Of a stretch of DNA of 64,000 bases, positions 50,107 through 62,490 are shown piece by piece (the first letter of the stretch is position 1; the number at the start of each line of letters is the position of its first letter). Under the pieces are notes generated by a model. That model did no database searches. It was not told the origin of the DNA and was given only the letters and a program-made list of their open reading frames with translations. This DNA comes from Aphidius gifuensis (taxonomy: Eukaryota > Arthropoda > Insecta > Hymenoptera > Braconidae): assembly GCF_014905175.1 (NCBI RefSeq), contig NC_057790.1, forward strand, positions 19,432,469-19,496,468, in the 5' to 3' direction. The position numbers were made by a program, and so were the translations under genes.

Positions 50107-53100
50107 CTGCAACAATAATTACAATAAAAATTGTATAAATAAAATGAAAAATACTCTTATATATTACAGTAAATATTTAATATAATACTAAATTTATAAA
50201 AATAAAACAACAAAAGCTATAAAATAATGTAGAATTTTTTTTTATTTTTGAGCTATTTTAGCGTAACATTTTGAGCTTTATTAGAGCTCGACTTTCGATG
50301 TCAATTTAAGTTAAGAATCCGACATTGAATAAACGACAAATTGACTTAAAATTTCTACTATAAAGAATATATATTTTTATCAGTAATACAAATAAGTATT
50401 TGTAAGAGTGAGAGTGTCCCCATTAAATTGAATCAATATCTATCAGAGCATGATTATGTATTTCAATGCGACAATGTATGAAAACTAATTAAATTGATAT
50501 ACTAAATATTAAATAAATTCACTTTCACATAATGTGAAATGTCAAATAAAATAAAATAAATATTATATATATTACATATAGATTATTTAAATAACATTCT
50601 GCAATAAATATTTCATATTACTAAATATGTTCTCTAATTTTTTTAATAATGATTTTAATAACCTGTAATTATATTGAATCACGACAGGGGTTTAAAAATG
50701 TGGGTTTTAATTTGAAAATTGAATAATTGTCATGCAGTTTATCTTGTGAAATGAAATATATAACTTGTCATTAAAAAAAAATGTTATTCATTGATTTTTC
50801 ATACTGATGATCAATTGCTGATTATAATTATTTGAAAAAATTACGATAAATATTTTGTATAGTTTCACTATTTGAACTTTCTTTCTTGACTTGATATGAA
50901 CTTTTTATTTACTTTTTAAAATTTTATAATAGAGGGTCATCGATTGACTTTTATTTTTTAAATTTCTTCATTATTGCTGGTTGTTTTTTTTTTTTTTTTT
51001 TATACAATCATATATTTACATTGTTTCTAAAGTACATTGACACGCTGAGAAAATTTCACTTACGCCATAATAATTTTTCAAATAATAATAGTTTTTTTTT
51101 TTTTAAGATTCAATTTGACATTTATTTACCACAATTTACTAATTTTATATTTTATTATTTCTACAAAATTATTAAAATTGAATTTAATATTAATAAAAAA
51201 AAAACAATTATTATTACTTTCAAAAACAAGTTAGTAGTTACATAAATTCAGAATACAAAGATTAAAAAAAATATAAAATTTCTAAAGATTCAAATTGATA
51301 TATAGGTATATATATCATTTAAAAAATTTCACTCAATTGCTATTTAAAAAAACAATAATAAAAAAGAGATACAAGTTTTCTTATTTTTAATATATTAAAA
51401 AACTTTTTAAAGTTATTAATTGATATATAGAGACACGATCGATAACAATCAGTTTATTGTGATTCGCACATAAATTATTTGTAGATAATATTCATTAAAG
51501 AAGTTGGTTTATCAGCGTAACGAGAGTAAATTTCTAAAATGTTTAATAGCAAACAGGTATATAAAAAAAAAAATTGTACAATGTCTACAATTGTATATAA
51601 CAAAGTTCGCGTTTAATGGAGGTCGCACGACAACGAGTGAAAGATGTTGATGAAACTGAAAGTTTTATTCGCTCTACTTTCCATTACAGTTGGTGCCACA
51701 TCACCCATCAACTAATTGGGTCAATTTTTTTTTTCATTTTCATTATTTATATTTATTTTTTATTCTATAATTTTACATATCAAGTTCAAAATTAATATGC
51801 AAATAATTAATATGGGCATTTAAAAATATATGGACATTTAAAAATTTATTAACACATTTTAATGTTTTATGTTATATCAAAGTTAAGAAGAGTTGTAACT
51901 TTCCAATTTAACCAAGATGTTATTGACACTGTATATCTATGTACAACTTATAAAATCCATACCGGAAATTAAATTAGATACACATAAAATTTATGGACAT
52001 TTATAAATGTATTCAAAAATTTATATTTATATACTTTTAGTCTTATAGAAAAAGTTTTGATAGCAACAAAATGTTAATGATATTATATATATAGTTAAAT
52101 ATTTTGACTTTTTTTCAAAGATGGATTGTAATAATTTTATAAAAATTTCTGTAGAGATAGTAATGCAATATATCAGCCAAACGAATTATTGCTCAAACCA
52201 GGAAATAAAAAGTTTTTAGAATTACATGATTTTCTGTGATTACAGTATAAATAAGTGTGTCAATCAGTTATTCCTTGGTAAATTGGGAAAAGTACAATAT
52301 CGTTATGTTATATTCCAGTTGTTTGTAAAATTATATAGATATACATTGTCATACAACCTGTTGCAATTTTAAGACGTCACTCTTCAACACGAAAGGTGAA
52401 AGACCCTCAGATATTCGCGTGCCGATTGGATATATAATTATTTATTTTTATTTTTGATGTTATTTTTTTAAATTAAAATATATATACTTATAAAAATATG
52501 TATAAGTATTTATTTTTTTTTGTCAATAAATTGGTTCAATTATCGTTAAAATAAAAAAAAATAAATAAATTAAAACACATTTTAATGTGATTTGCAGTCA
52601 AGTTGTAAACTTGTATTAGATTAAATGACTAATTTGTTTACTTTCTCTATTTTAAAAAGTAAAAGTTTTTTTCATTTTCTATAATTTTTAAATTGTTTAT
52701 TACAACTGGCTGGTGTGCGAAAGTATAACGCATTAAATAAAACCTTTTAAAAAAATGAAAAATTATAGATATATACTTGCAGTTTTGTAACACACAACTG
52801 GCAACAGTTGGTTTACTTAAAAATAAAAGCAATGAAATATCACGTAGCACTTTCCCAGACGACAAAAAAAAAAATAAGAAAAATAAAAAATTTAGTAAAT
52901 ATATATAAACAGGCGTATATACTTTTCATGGGAATTTATATGAATAAGGAACTGTGTGACTAGGTTAATTCTTTCAACCATGGACCATTAGGACAGTTAT
53001 TTGCAGAATTTAATTCTTTTTCTTTGGTTCTAATGATTTTTTCTTTTCTTCAAATAATCGACATTTGAGGTGTTATATATTTATTTTTTTGTCACGTGGA

Positions 53101-56100
53101 GAGCTTGTTTTTTCGGCATGAAATATCAAGGGAATTTTCAAGTTAATTTGTAACTAATGGGTGTGTCTTAAAAATAGTAGTTTAACCATATGAAGTCGGA
53201 AAAAAAAAGATGTTTAAAAATGACGAGTCATAGTGTGAGCGGGTGGTCGAAGATTCAACCGGAAACATTATCTTTTTCATTCAAAAAATAAAGAAAATCA
53301 TGAAAAATCGATGGATGGATTTTAAAATGATGATTTTCGAAGAAATTTGATTAATCCTCAAAAAGAAAACCATGCGTTCGTTAACATGTGTAACCAAAGA
53401 AAGAAAAAAAAAAAAAACTTATTGAATTTTTGGTTTATAATTTGAAAGAATATAATTAATAATAAATTTTTTAAATAAAATTAATACATCTTTACAATAT
53501 TAATCGAAGATTATTTATGAGTAGTAAGTACATTGACCTACTGACAATTCTTTCTGATGTATATTTGTAATATACTCTCACAAAACTTTTCTCGTAGAAT
53601 TATTTTTACTCTGTATAAATTGAGTCACGCTCGATTTCTCTGATATTGTTGTTGCTTGTTGAATTTTTTTTTTTTTTTTCAACACTCAACGAAAGATTTC
53701 TCTTTGTGCAAAATATCAGTTTGCTTTACATGTGATATACATGTGATGAAAATAAATATCAAATAAAATTTGTACAACGTGTTAATTAATTATTTAAAAA
53801 AAAAGTTAAATTACAAATTTATTTTTCTACAATTCATATATACTTTAAATTAATCCAAGCAGTTATTTTAAACTCCTTAATTAATTTATAATTTTTTAAC
53901 TTTAAATTAAAAAGCTTTGTCTCTAATATTTCTTATGTAAAATAATTAAGTTATTTCAATTTGAAAATATTTTTTTTTTCTTCAAGTAATAAAGATTTAA
54001 AAATATGATGTAGACTTTATAGTTGACTGACGAATTTCAGGGTCAATCAATTACAAATATATATAACAAAACTAGTTGTTTTATAGTCGAGTAAACTCAG
54101 CCCTTCGAGGTCACACCACTTCACCCCTTCATCATCATCATCATTCAGCACTCACGCCTTTGTTTATATATTTTTATTCTCAACAATACACCATTGAACT
54201 TGATGTTTTAATTTTTATTTTTTACCCGACTACTTCCCTTTTTATATATCATCATTATTTCTATATAATAATTCATTTTTTTTTCTTTATTTCATAACCT
54301 TCAAACTATATGTATACGTTACAAGCTGGTTCAACGCACCGAATAAATGAACCATTTGTATAAATACGCATTCAAAAACGTGAACATGATATTATCACTA
54401 AAATGGCAGTTTATTTATAAAAAACTTGATGCATATTTTTACGATTGTATACATCATGTTATAACATATTTTAAAATAACAATAATTTATATAATATTGT
54501 ATGCATACAGTGAAGATTTTTGTACTTGAAGACTAACATAATTATTTCAAATATATATTTATGTTTCCGGTTTGTGAATGATGATATTCAAGTGGTGATT
54601 TTTTTTTTATAACGTTCAAATCATATGAAGATTGTATAGTATATCTAAATTGCAATGTTGAAAATCATCTGTGGTCAAGATTGTTGATATGGAAATTAAT
54701 ATTAAATAACTATTTTTAAAACAGCTATAGTGGGCGACTAATACATTATTTTGCGAGTGGGTGTACTTACATACTTTTAAATAATAATTTAATTTTTAAA
54801 AACACAAAAAAAAAACGGGTTACTTCATGTAACGAGTGGGTGATGGGGTTTTATTTTTTCAAAATCATTACTGTGATTTCTAAATATTTATTAGAGTCAA
54901 TTTTTTAAAGCAAAAATTGTTATTAATTTATAAAATATTGTATGACGGTTTTATTTATAGCCAGGTGTATAAATGATGTATTGTACATTTTGTCACGTAC
55001 ATTTTTATATATACATATGCCTACACACTTTTAGTTTAGGTTCAGGGTCATTTTCAATGTATAAAAAAAAAGCATGTATACTAATAAATAAAAAAAAAAT
55101 TTAAAAAAAGAAAAAATAAAATTACCAAGAAAAATTTAATAATCCTAAACGACTTTTAAGTTTCCAAGTTTCCCTTGATCGTTGTCTTTTTATTATGATT
55201 GCAATTTTTTTATTTTTTTTTAACTATCATTATCCACCTGGCAAGGGGTCCATAATCGTATTTTTTTTTTTTTTTTTTCCATAAACATTAAAATATTTAC
55301 TACAAATTTACTCGAGATAAAAATTTACTTTTTATAAATTTTTTGGCACAACGAAAAATAAGAAAAATAAAAAAACGAGCCAAAAGGCAGACTTGAAAAT
55401 ATAAGAAAGAAAAAAAAATTAAGAAAATAAAGTTTTAAAAAAAAAGGGTTGAAGAGGACAAAGGGCTTTGAGAGAAGAGACAAAAATAAAAATAAAAAAA
55501 ACTGCCCTCTGATGTGCTGCAAAAATTTTATGTTTATATATACCATGGAGGTTAATGTACGATGGTAGACGCAAAAATCCCTTCAAGGTCAATCCCTGTT
55601 CACCACACACTCACCATATATATGACTTTTTGTTTATTTAATATAATTTTTAAATATATACTTGTTAATTTATATTTACATATTTGTCTACCAAAGTGTA
55701 GAGAATTGATTGGCGCCAGGTCTATTCTTCATGGTCACATGATTATTTAAAATAATAAATATATTTATTACTATTTTACAAAATAACTATGCCAAATTTA
55801 AAAATATATATTAACCACATGATTGCAACAAAGATGCGTACAAATAAAATCATCAAAAATATATTTTATTTAAATATTTTGATATTTTAGAAAATTTTCA
55901 CATTTTATTTTTGATGTTAATGGGAATTAATGACAGCAATTATGTCACAATGTATGTATAATTTGTGTTAAAAAATTTTATATTATTTTAAACAAACAAA
56001 ATATATGTACTTGTGATATTGTTTTACATTTTTTTGATGTTTATAACATATTGTCATATAAATATATCAAAAATGTCGGATTAAAATTTTTCACCGATAA

Positions 56101-57640
56101 AGAACAAATAACTCATTCAATTTTTCTCACTTGATATAGTTTTTTTTTTTTTTTTTTTGCAAATATTTATGAATAATAATAAGAAATAAATATATAAAAA
56201 TTCTTCAGAGATAATGATCCTTATCCAAGAATTAAAAGATGCACGAAAGTCAGAGCTATCTCTTACAAAAATTAAAAAAAAAAAAAATAAAGCAAGAGGG
56301 GTTTCAAAGAAAGTAAAGGAAATGAAAGAAAGGGAGAAAAAAAATTTGAAAAAAAAAAAAAAAAAAAGAATTAGAGGGTATACGAAATGGGCAGTCATGG
56401 CAGTTTTAAAATGCGTCCATGGTTTCTTATTATTTTTATAATTTTTTTTTTTAATTTTCTTGAGCGCATATTGAGGGCCAAAAACACGAGAGTTGAACGA
56501 CCGTCAGTGCATCCAGACTGCAGACATTCAATAAAAATATCCTATACATATGTAAGCATATATATATTTTGTTTCTCATCTTCTTTGCTAAATTATTTTT
56601 ATGGTAAATCTTTTACAGTGTTTGTCCGACTAAATATTTATATATATATTTTTTTCATCATTTATTCATCGAAACTTTTCAAGTATCATCTTAAAAATAA
56701 TTTTAAATAATGATCTATTTTTTAGATAATACATATACATACCTATATCTCAAAATAAAAGAAAAAAAAAATTAAACAATCTGATATAATTTAATCTTGA
56801 ATAGTGTAGCATTATTGTGTCCTTTAAAATGAATGGCATGTTGGAAGAAGAAGGCTAGATCGACGCTCGAGATGATACATATATATGTGTGTTTTTGCTT
56901 GTGTATATGTTGATCCCTGCGTGATGCATCCTCCTTTGTTATTTGACTGCAATTCTTATATATATATATATATATACATATAATATGCATACCTACATGT
57001 GATATGAACTTAGGGCAACGCACTCAGTTGACTGCACGTCACTCACAAACGTAAAAATACAACGACAATGACGAGTTTTTTTTTATATAAGTTCATCAGC
57101 CTTTTTATTTTGTATTTTATTTTTCTTTTTACTGCACTTGTTAGTTGTAAATTTATTTGATTATTTATTTTAAATCCAACTTTATGAATAATATATACAA
57201 AGGCATTATTTGATGAGCTTTTTTTTATTTTACACTCAGATATAGTAGAGTCTTAAAAATATTTCTGTATTTAAGATAAGCTTTCATGTGTAGAATTAAG
57301 GGTAGTTTTAAAACTATATATCGATTTGAAGTTTTATTTATGTATTAATACAAATGTTGATGTATTTACTGAGTAAAGTAAATGCATCGACATGAAAATT
57401 AAAATTACAAGTCAAATTAATATATAAACTTGAAGCTTTAAGTATTGTACAGTGTTTAGTGTTGTGAATTTTGTAATTGACTGTCAAACTAATGAGTTAT
57501 AAAGCCATTACTTAACAATGGACTTAAAACAAGTAGATAAAATCAAAGAAAAATACATTCAAGATGATAAAAAAAATTTATAATCATAGATATGAGTTTA
57601 CTTGTAATTATAAAAAAAAAAAATATTGTTTTTTTACGTA
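50107..57640. other. AT-rich non-coding stretch
   Basis: No gene identified. It contains a G+C-richer patch at about 51605-51715, CACGTG at 53093, a (CAT)n run near 54130-54143, CAAGGTCA at 55584-55591 in a richer patch (55560-55620), and an (AT)n run at about 56958-56976. Lysine- or phenylalanine-rich open frames around 55325-55610 and 56117-56710 lie opposite each other and come from A/T homopolymers. Confidence 0.5.
55584..55591 (+). promoter_or_regulatory. CAAGGTCA half-site
   Basis: CTTCAAGGTCAATCC contains the extended TCAAGGTCA form bound by ERR/FTZ-F1 type receptors. It lies in a short G+C-richer patch. Confidence 0.3.
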
Positions 57641-57648
57641 TTATCGTT

Positions 57649-57655
57649 AAAAAAA
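57649..57655 (-). terminator. RNA polymerase III terminator of tRNA-Val
   Basis: Seven T residues on the minus strand begin five bases downstream of the tRNA 3' end (GTTC then T7). Four or more Ts suffice to stop Pol III. Confidence 0.9.
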
Positions 57656-57659
57656 GAAC

Positions 57660-57732
57660 TGTTTCCGCCCGGGTTCGAACCGGAGACCTTGCGCGTGTGA
57701 AGCGCACGTGATAACCACTACACTACGGAAAC
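57660..57732 (-). tRNA. tRNA-Val, anticodon CAC
   Basis: Read on the minus strand, the 73-base cloverleaf is complete. The acceptor stem is GTTTCCG/CGGAAAC with discriminator A. The D arm is GTGT/TCAC with loop AGTGGTTA. The anticodon stem is TGCGC/GCGCA with loop TTCACAC, so positions 34-36 are CAC, decoding GUG (Val). The variable loop is AGGTC. The T arm is TCCGG/CCGGG with loop TTCGAAC; the outermost T-stem pair is a U:G wobble. CCA is not encoded, as expected for a eukaryotic nuclear gene. The internal A box (in TAGTGTAGTGG) and B box (GGTTCGAACC) are intact, and a Pol III terminator follows. No intron. It sits alone, with no other tRNA in the window. Confidence 0.97.
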
Positions 57733-58978
57733 AAGTGATGAAGGTAAGCTTCATGTCAAACAACAACTAGACAACTAAAAATAAATAACATTTCAATATT
57801 ACACACGTGAAATAGACTTAAAATATATTTTTTTTCAAAATAAACATAAAATAAAATCAACTTGTGTCTAAAAAAAAATACCCTTCCTGTTTTTCATAGC
57901 TTAAAATGAATTCCATAGTTCAATTCTACATAGTTCAAACAAAAGCTCAATGATATTTTAAATTAAAACAAGATAAAATAACATCAAAAATTGATAAATT
58001 TTATTATAAAAATAATAAAAACAATGATGATTTTTTATAGTGAATCGTGATGCAAGTAACTTCTGCATGTATAAATACATATTCTGCATTGTTTTGATTG
58101 ATATTCATTAAATTCAGTTATAGCTTGTGTTAAAAATAAAAACTAAAAATAAAAACTTTCATTGACATAGTACAAGAAAAAGCCAGGAACTATTGAAAAC
58201 AATGTTGAAAAATCATAAAATACATGTACAATATGTATGTCGGGTATGCAGTATTATTGAAAAGAATTAAGTCGCGTGAAGAATTGACCTCGTATAAATG
58301 CATACACTTTTTTTTTCAAATATATTTATTATTTTTGTTTTGTTTCCATTTCGTTATATATGCTGTTTAACAATTCGCGTAACCAATATGATTGGGAACC
58401 CTTTTGTTTCTCAGAAAAAAACTGTGTCGAGGCAACCATTCATATTTAACAAACATTTTCCTGACAAATAGCCTTGGATTAAGTTTATGCACTGTATGCA
58501 CGTATATGATTGGAGTCATTCGGTAAGTAATTTCATTTTTTTTTTCATTTTTGTTATTTAACAAAAAAAAAAGTATAACGAAATAATTGAAAAAAAGAAA
58601 AATATGAAAATTAAATTTAGGGAATTTAACTAGTCAATTATCTTTGTTGTATTTATGATTAATTTTTTTATTTATTTTTGTCAGTACTCAGTATTAAATG
58701 ACTTACTCAACTGTGAATGAAAAATGTTTTCCGCCAACAGTAAATTACTATATTTATTTTTATAAAAACCGTATGAACTAAAGTGTGAAAAATATTAAAT
58801 TAAATTTTTTTTTTCATTCATTTTTGGCAATTTAAATTTATACACAAATTTTTTAAAAAAAGGAAGAAAAAAAAAAAACTTACTTTATGAATTGAAAAGC
58901 TTGTAATTCATTAGTAATAATCTGAAAATATCTATACACTGTGTATATGTCGTACATTGACGTCTACATATGCAAGGC

Positions 58979-58986
58979 CAAGGTCA
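58979..58986 (+). promoter_or_regulatory. CAAGGTCA half-site
   Basis: GGCCAAGGTCAGTCACGG lies in a short G+C-richer patch (about 58953-58998). Nuclear-receptor monomer type. Confidence 0.3.
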
Positions 58987-60495
58987 GTCACGGACAATTA
59001 TTTATCATTGAATTAATTAAATTTTAAAGCGTTGAAAAAAAAAAATATATATATACATTTTAACATAGATATTTACTCTGTAAATTTATAAAATCATTGA
59101 CATTCCAGTCACGTTGCAGAGAGAAAACAATGGAAGAGTATCGTGTAAGTACTGCAATTTACCACGTCCGATTTAAACTACTTTTTTTTTTTGTTATTTA
59201 TTTTTATAAAATTGCTGATAATCTTTTTCAATTATCTACCCGTGTATATACATCTATCTAATGATAATACCAACAGTAATAATTATTTTTTATTTTGAAT
59301 AAATTTTGTATTCAAATATTCATACACATGTAAATAAATAAATTTTTCATAATAAAATTATAATAATAGAGACGATGGCATTGATGTTTATATTATTATT
59401 TTTAATATACCCAGACATTCAAGCAAGTAAATCAAAAGCTGACCACACGAATTATAATTTATGGGGATTCACTGGGCGGATGTGATTCGTCGAGAATAAA
59501 TATCCGGTTGATTTGAAGTGCAGGCCTTTTTTTCAAGGACATTTATATGAATTTAAAATATCAAAATAATATATGTATAATATTAACCCTTAAAAATATT
59601 TATATGTTGTTAAAAATATCAATAGAAAATGTTTCTCGTATACGAAAATTAATCATGAAAAATTTGATAAAACAATTTAATAAATTAAGGACTAAGGTGG
59701 ATGAAATTTCTGTGATAAATTTTGTTTGAGTTTGGTTTTGTTTGGTTCAGTTTGTATAATGAAATTGCATGGGTTCATGAATGCATACCAATATTAACTT
59801 TGGCTCTATATTCATGTACATAAAATCACTTGATTTTCAAAGCTACAAAGATAGGCGCTATGTCTCTATATATGTGAGCTTGCGGTCTAGAGTGTAAGCA
59901 CTCTGAGCATTCAATATTAACTCATCAGCAAACAAATGACCTTAACCTTCTGTAAACTGCACATAACCTCCCTTCTATTACTCTTCATCCCTTCTTTATT
60001 CTCAAAAAAAAAAAAAAAACATTTCTCCCTCTTTCACACTTTCCCCAATAGTCTTATGACCATGACCTTACTTCTGCAAGCTTCTAATTTTATCTTTTCA
60101 CATATACATACACACATTTAATAATAACTATCGAAAATTTTTTTCCAAAATATACTTTTAACAATGATATTGTATATTAAAAAATTATTTATTTTTATGA
60201 TGAAAAAAATTGACACTATGAATAAAAAATATATCTATTACCTCATAATCATTTTTATCACAGGGTCATTTCACGGTCAGAGTGCAAGAATACAAAAACG
60301 AAAAAAACAAAATAAAATCAATATTATAAAAAAGGGGTCAGTGTCAATGTCAGCTAGGACAAAACCAATCCTACACAATCTAGGGGTGGGTCTAGACTTT
60401 CAACAGCAATTGTAAATTTTTTTTTTTTTTTCTTTGTATTTTCAACCCTCTCCATTTATAAAAACACGTGATTTTATTTTTATTTCTTTTTTACG

Positions 60496-60514
60496 TTACG
60501 TCATTGTAACGTCA
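60496..60514 (+). promoter_or_regulatory. Paired CRE-like sites TTACGTCA / TAACGTCA
   Basis: Two direct copies of a (T)NACGTCA word start 11 bp apart (60496-60503 and 60507-60514), about one helical turn. TTACGTCA/TGACGTAA is a well-known CREB/ATF and bZIP binding word. Candidate enhancer or promoter element. Confidence 0.35.
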
Positions 60515-61063
60515 GAGCAACTCTTATCAAGTTGACTTGCAAGTACACACACAAAAGATAAAAATAATAATGCCAATATTAATTTGTAAATTTTGGCAAA
60601 ATATAAAAACAAAATTGAATTAATCTCATGGCTAAAATTTTGTATAGAATTTTTTTTTTTTTTTGCTATAAACATATTCATGTAAATACCACCCCTTTTT
60701 TTTTTTTTCTTTTGAAATATTGTGCGTCATTAAAACCTGTTGATTTTCTTTAAATAACTTTAAAAATACATAAGGGTACATACTGATTATTTTGTGGAAA
60801 AATTCAGGCACAAATAATTTCTCATTCCATTATTTTTTTATGATATATATTTTACACTTTTATAAAAGCTTTGGACTATAATCGATAATTGTTGGAATTG
60901 TTTACCAAGGTTATGTTAACTGTCAGTAAAATACACACTCATGTATAAAATTAAACCGATATGATGACCACTTTAATGATAAAGGTCAATTTATTTTATA
61001 TATATTTTTTTTAATTTATTTTAAAATTTTTTTGTTATTACTATTTTATTATTATTTTATTTC

Positions 61064-61088
61064 TTTTTTTTTTTTTTTTTTTTTTTTT
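61064..61088 (+). repeat. Poly(T) tract, 25 bases
   Basis: Uninterrupted T-run ending at CATGTGAATATA, just upstream of a TGACCTTGA word. Confidence 0.9.
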
Positions 61089-61103
61089 CATGTGAATATA
61101 TTT

Positions 61104-61111
61104 TGACCTTG
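61104..61111 (-). promoter_or_regulatory. CAAGGTCA half-site (minus strand)
   Basis: TTTTGACCTTGAATT on the plus strand gives the extended TCAAGGTCA on the minus strand. Confidence 0.3.
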
Positions 61112-61267
61112 AATTGAAATATACACAGTTCTTTGTCAGTTGATGACGCAAATAGGTTTATGTTGATGGTTTGTTGGTAAAGTGGAGTGAGATGTGTATA
61201 TAGATTGAAATAAGTTATTGTGTATAAGTGTATATATGTTTGAAGGCAACACACAGAGTTTATTGTA

Positions 61268-61366
61268 ATGCAATATATATATATTTATAAAATGGAGTGT
61301 ATACAATATGTCCAATCAGTTTATACTTTGGTCCAAGGTGATTCTGAAGAGGCACACTTCCAATAA
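61268..61366 (+). CDS. Small open frame, 32 codons, unrecognised
   Basis: ATG at 61268 starts MQYIYIYK, followed by an in-frame second ATG at 61292 that reads MECIQYVQSVYTLVQGDSEE and AHFQ before TAA. The second part uses mixed codons and is not low-complexity. At this size chance is a strong alternative. No family or motif seen. Confidence 0.15.
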   Translation: MQYIYIYKMECIQYVQSVYTLVQGDSEEAHFQ

Positions 61367-62039
61367 TTGGCATTGATTGTTAATTTTAACTTTAAATTGA
61401 TTTAAAATTTAACCAAGTGTTTTATACACTAAAATACAAAACTAAATCAACTACATAAAAAAAAATTTTTTTTTGTTTTACAATAATATAATTCCTAGTA
61501 ATTTATTTTATAATTTTTTCTTTTTTTTTATTCTCAATCTAACAGAGAAAGTGTTTGTATAAACGTATCAACTTTTATTACTCCAGACAACAAAGCTTTT
61601 TCAAAAGAGTTTAAAAAAAAATGGAACAAAAAAATTTTTAAGGACGACATAGTACCAGTATGATGATGCCCATGATGACGCTGGGATAGATAAATTTTAA
61701 ACACACATGGTTTCACATTACCTTCAACTTGAATGCACAAATCATCAATTTCGGGTGGTCGTTAATATATTTCTATCAAAAAAAAAAAAAATACTTTTAC
61801 TTTCTATGAGAACCAATATATACAGTGAATCAAGTTACTTGATATATCACAAGACAAGAAGCTTCGAGTATCACGCTAATAATCACTCGACTCTTGGTAT
61901 TATTAGGTATTTTTTTTTTCATTTTTTAATGTCCACTTGAGACTGAGGACACCTGCTTAAATATATTGAACCAAGTTTGAGACAGATCAATGACTTTTCA
62001 CATCTAAAGTTGCAAATGAGTATCTTCCATCTGTTCAAT

Positions 62040-62273
62040 TTATCTATCTCCATTAAATTTTGTATAAATAAAAATATATATTCTCTGTATTGAATAGATA
62101 TATACATTTGTTCTGCTCCAGGTTACCTTTTTGTATAATTCATTGCATAAGTATTTTACAGATTTAAAATAAAGTATGCTGTCTTCACTTCTCATGTTAT
62201 GCCCTGGTTCGACAATTCTGAGTAAATCCAAGAACATCAGACAGTTACGGCTGGCTTCAATTTGATTCAAGGT
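62040..62273 (-). CDS. Possible coding exon or gene relic on the minus strand, unrecognised
   Basis: The minus strand is open from 62273 to a stop at 62040. About 50 codons at the start (62127-62273) are G+C-richer than the surroundings and coding-like. From the ATG at 62237 the frame reads MFLDLLRIVEPGHNMRSEDS and then ILYFKSVKYLCNELYKK. A donor-like AAAAAG|GTAACC lies exactly at a codon boundary (exon end 62127), after which the frame becomes AT-rich. No convincing acceptor is seen upstream. The sequence looks like part of a helical protein domain. It may be an isolated exon or a transposon/pseudogene relic. I could not match it to a family. Confidence 0.28.
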   Translation of the reverse strand, partial: TLNQIEASRNCLMFLDLLRIVEPGHNMRSEDSILYFKSVKYLCNELYKKVTWSRTNVYIYSIQRIYIFIYTKFNGDR

Positions 62274-62280
62274 TCAAATA

Positions 62281-62490
62281 ATGCAACAAACATGCAATAA
62301 AATTATATATATATATATATATGTTCAAGCTGTATGGATGGATACAAATATTATGTCTTGTAGACCAATGACGATAGCCAGGTGCGAATCGGTCACCGAA
62401 ACAACGACGGACTTCTTTCTGGGTCGTCACGCCAGACGGACACCCCGTGTTGTATTGCCACTTGGCACATGACTGGATATTAACTTTGTC
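62281..62490. other. G+C-rich island next to an (AT)n run
   Basis: An (AT)n microsatellite at about 62304-62322 is followed by an island (about 62330-62472) near 50% G+C, including ACGACGGACTTCTTTCTGGG and GGACACCCCGTG. A plus-strand frame is open to a stop at 62472 (…RHARRTPRVVLPLGT), but the other strand and phases are not clearly closed. Possible exon or conserved element; nothing recognised. Confidence 0.35.

Larger units (their letters stand above)
57733..61240. other. AT-rich non-coding stretch
   Basis: No protein gene seen. It contains CACGTG at 57804 and 60465, CAAGGTCA at 58979-58986 (GGCCAAGGTCAGTCAC), G+C-richer patches at about 59440-59530 and 59865-59960, a paired CRE-like site at 60496-60514, a 25-base T-run at 61064-61088, and TGACCTTG at 61104-61111. 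The open frame at 60164-60415 has low-complexity lysine-rich content plus an unrecognised tail. Confidence 0.5.

Noticed and set aside
54076..54297. 73-codon plus-strand frame with a His run
   Set aside because: The His run comes from a CAT microsatellite-like patch, and the remainder is Phe/Ile/Tyr-rich filler.
55020..55060. TTTAGGTTCAGGG resembling an insect telomeric (TTAGG) unit
   Set aside because: A single imperfect copy with no tandem repetition.
56117..56710. Several overlapping open frames on both strands
   Set aside because: Lysine-rich on one strand and Phe/Leu-rich on the other, produced by A- and T-runs; no coding-like codon use.
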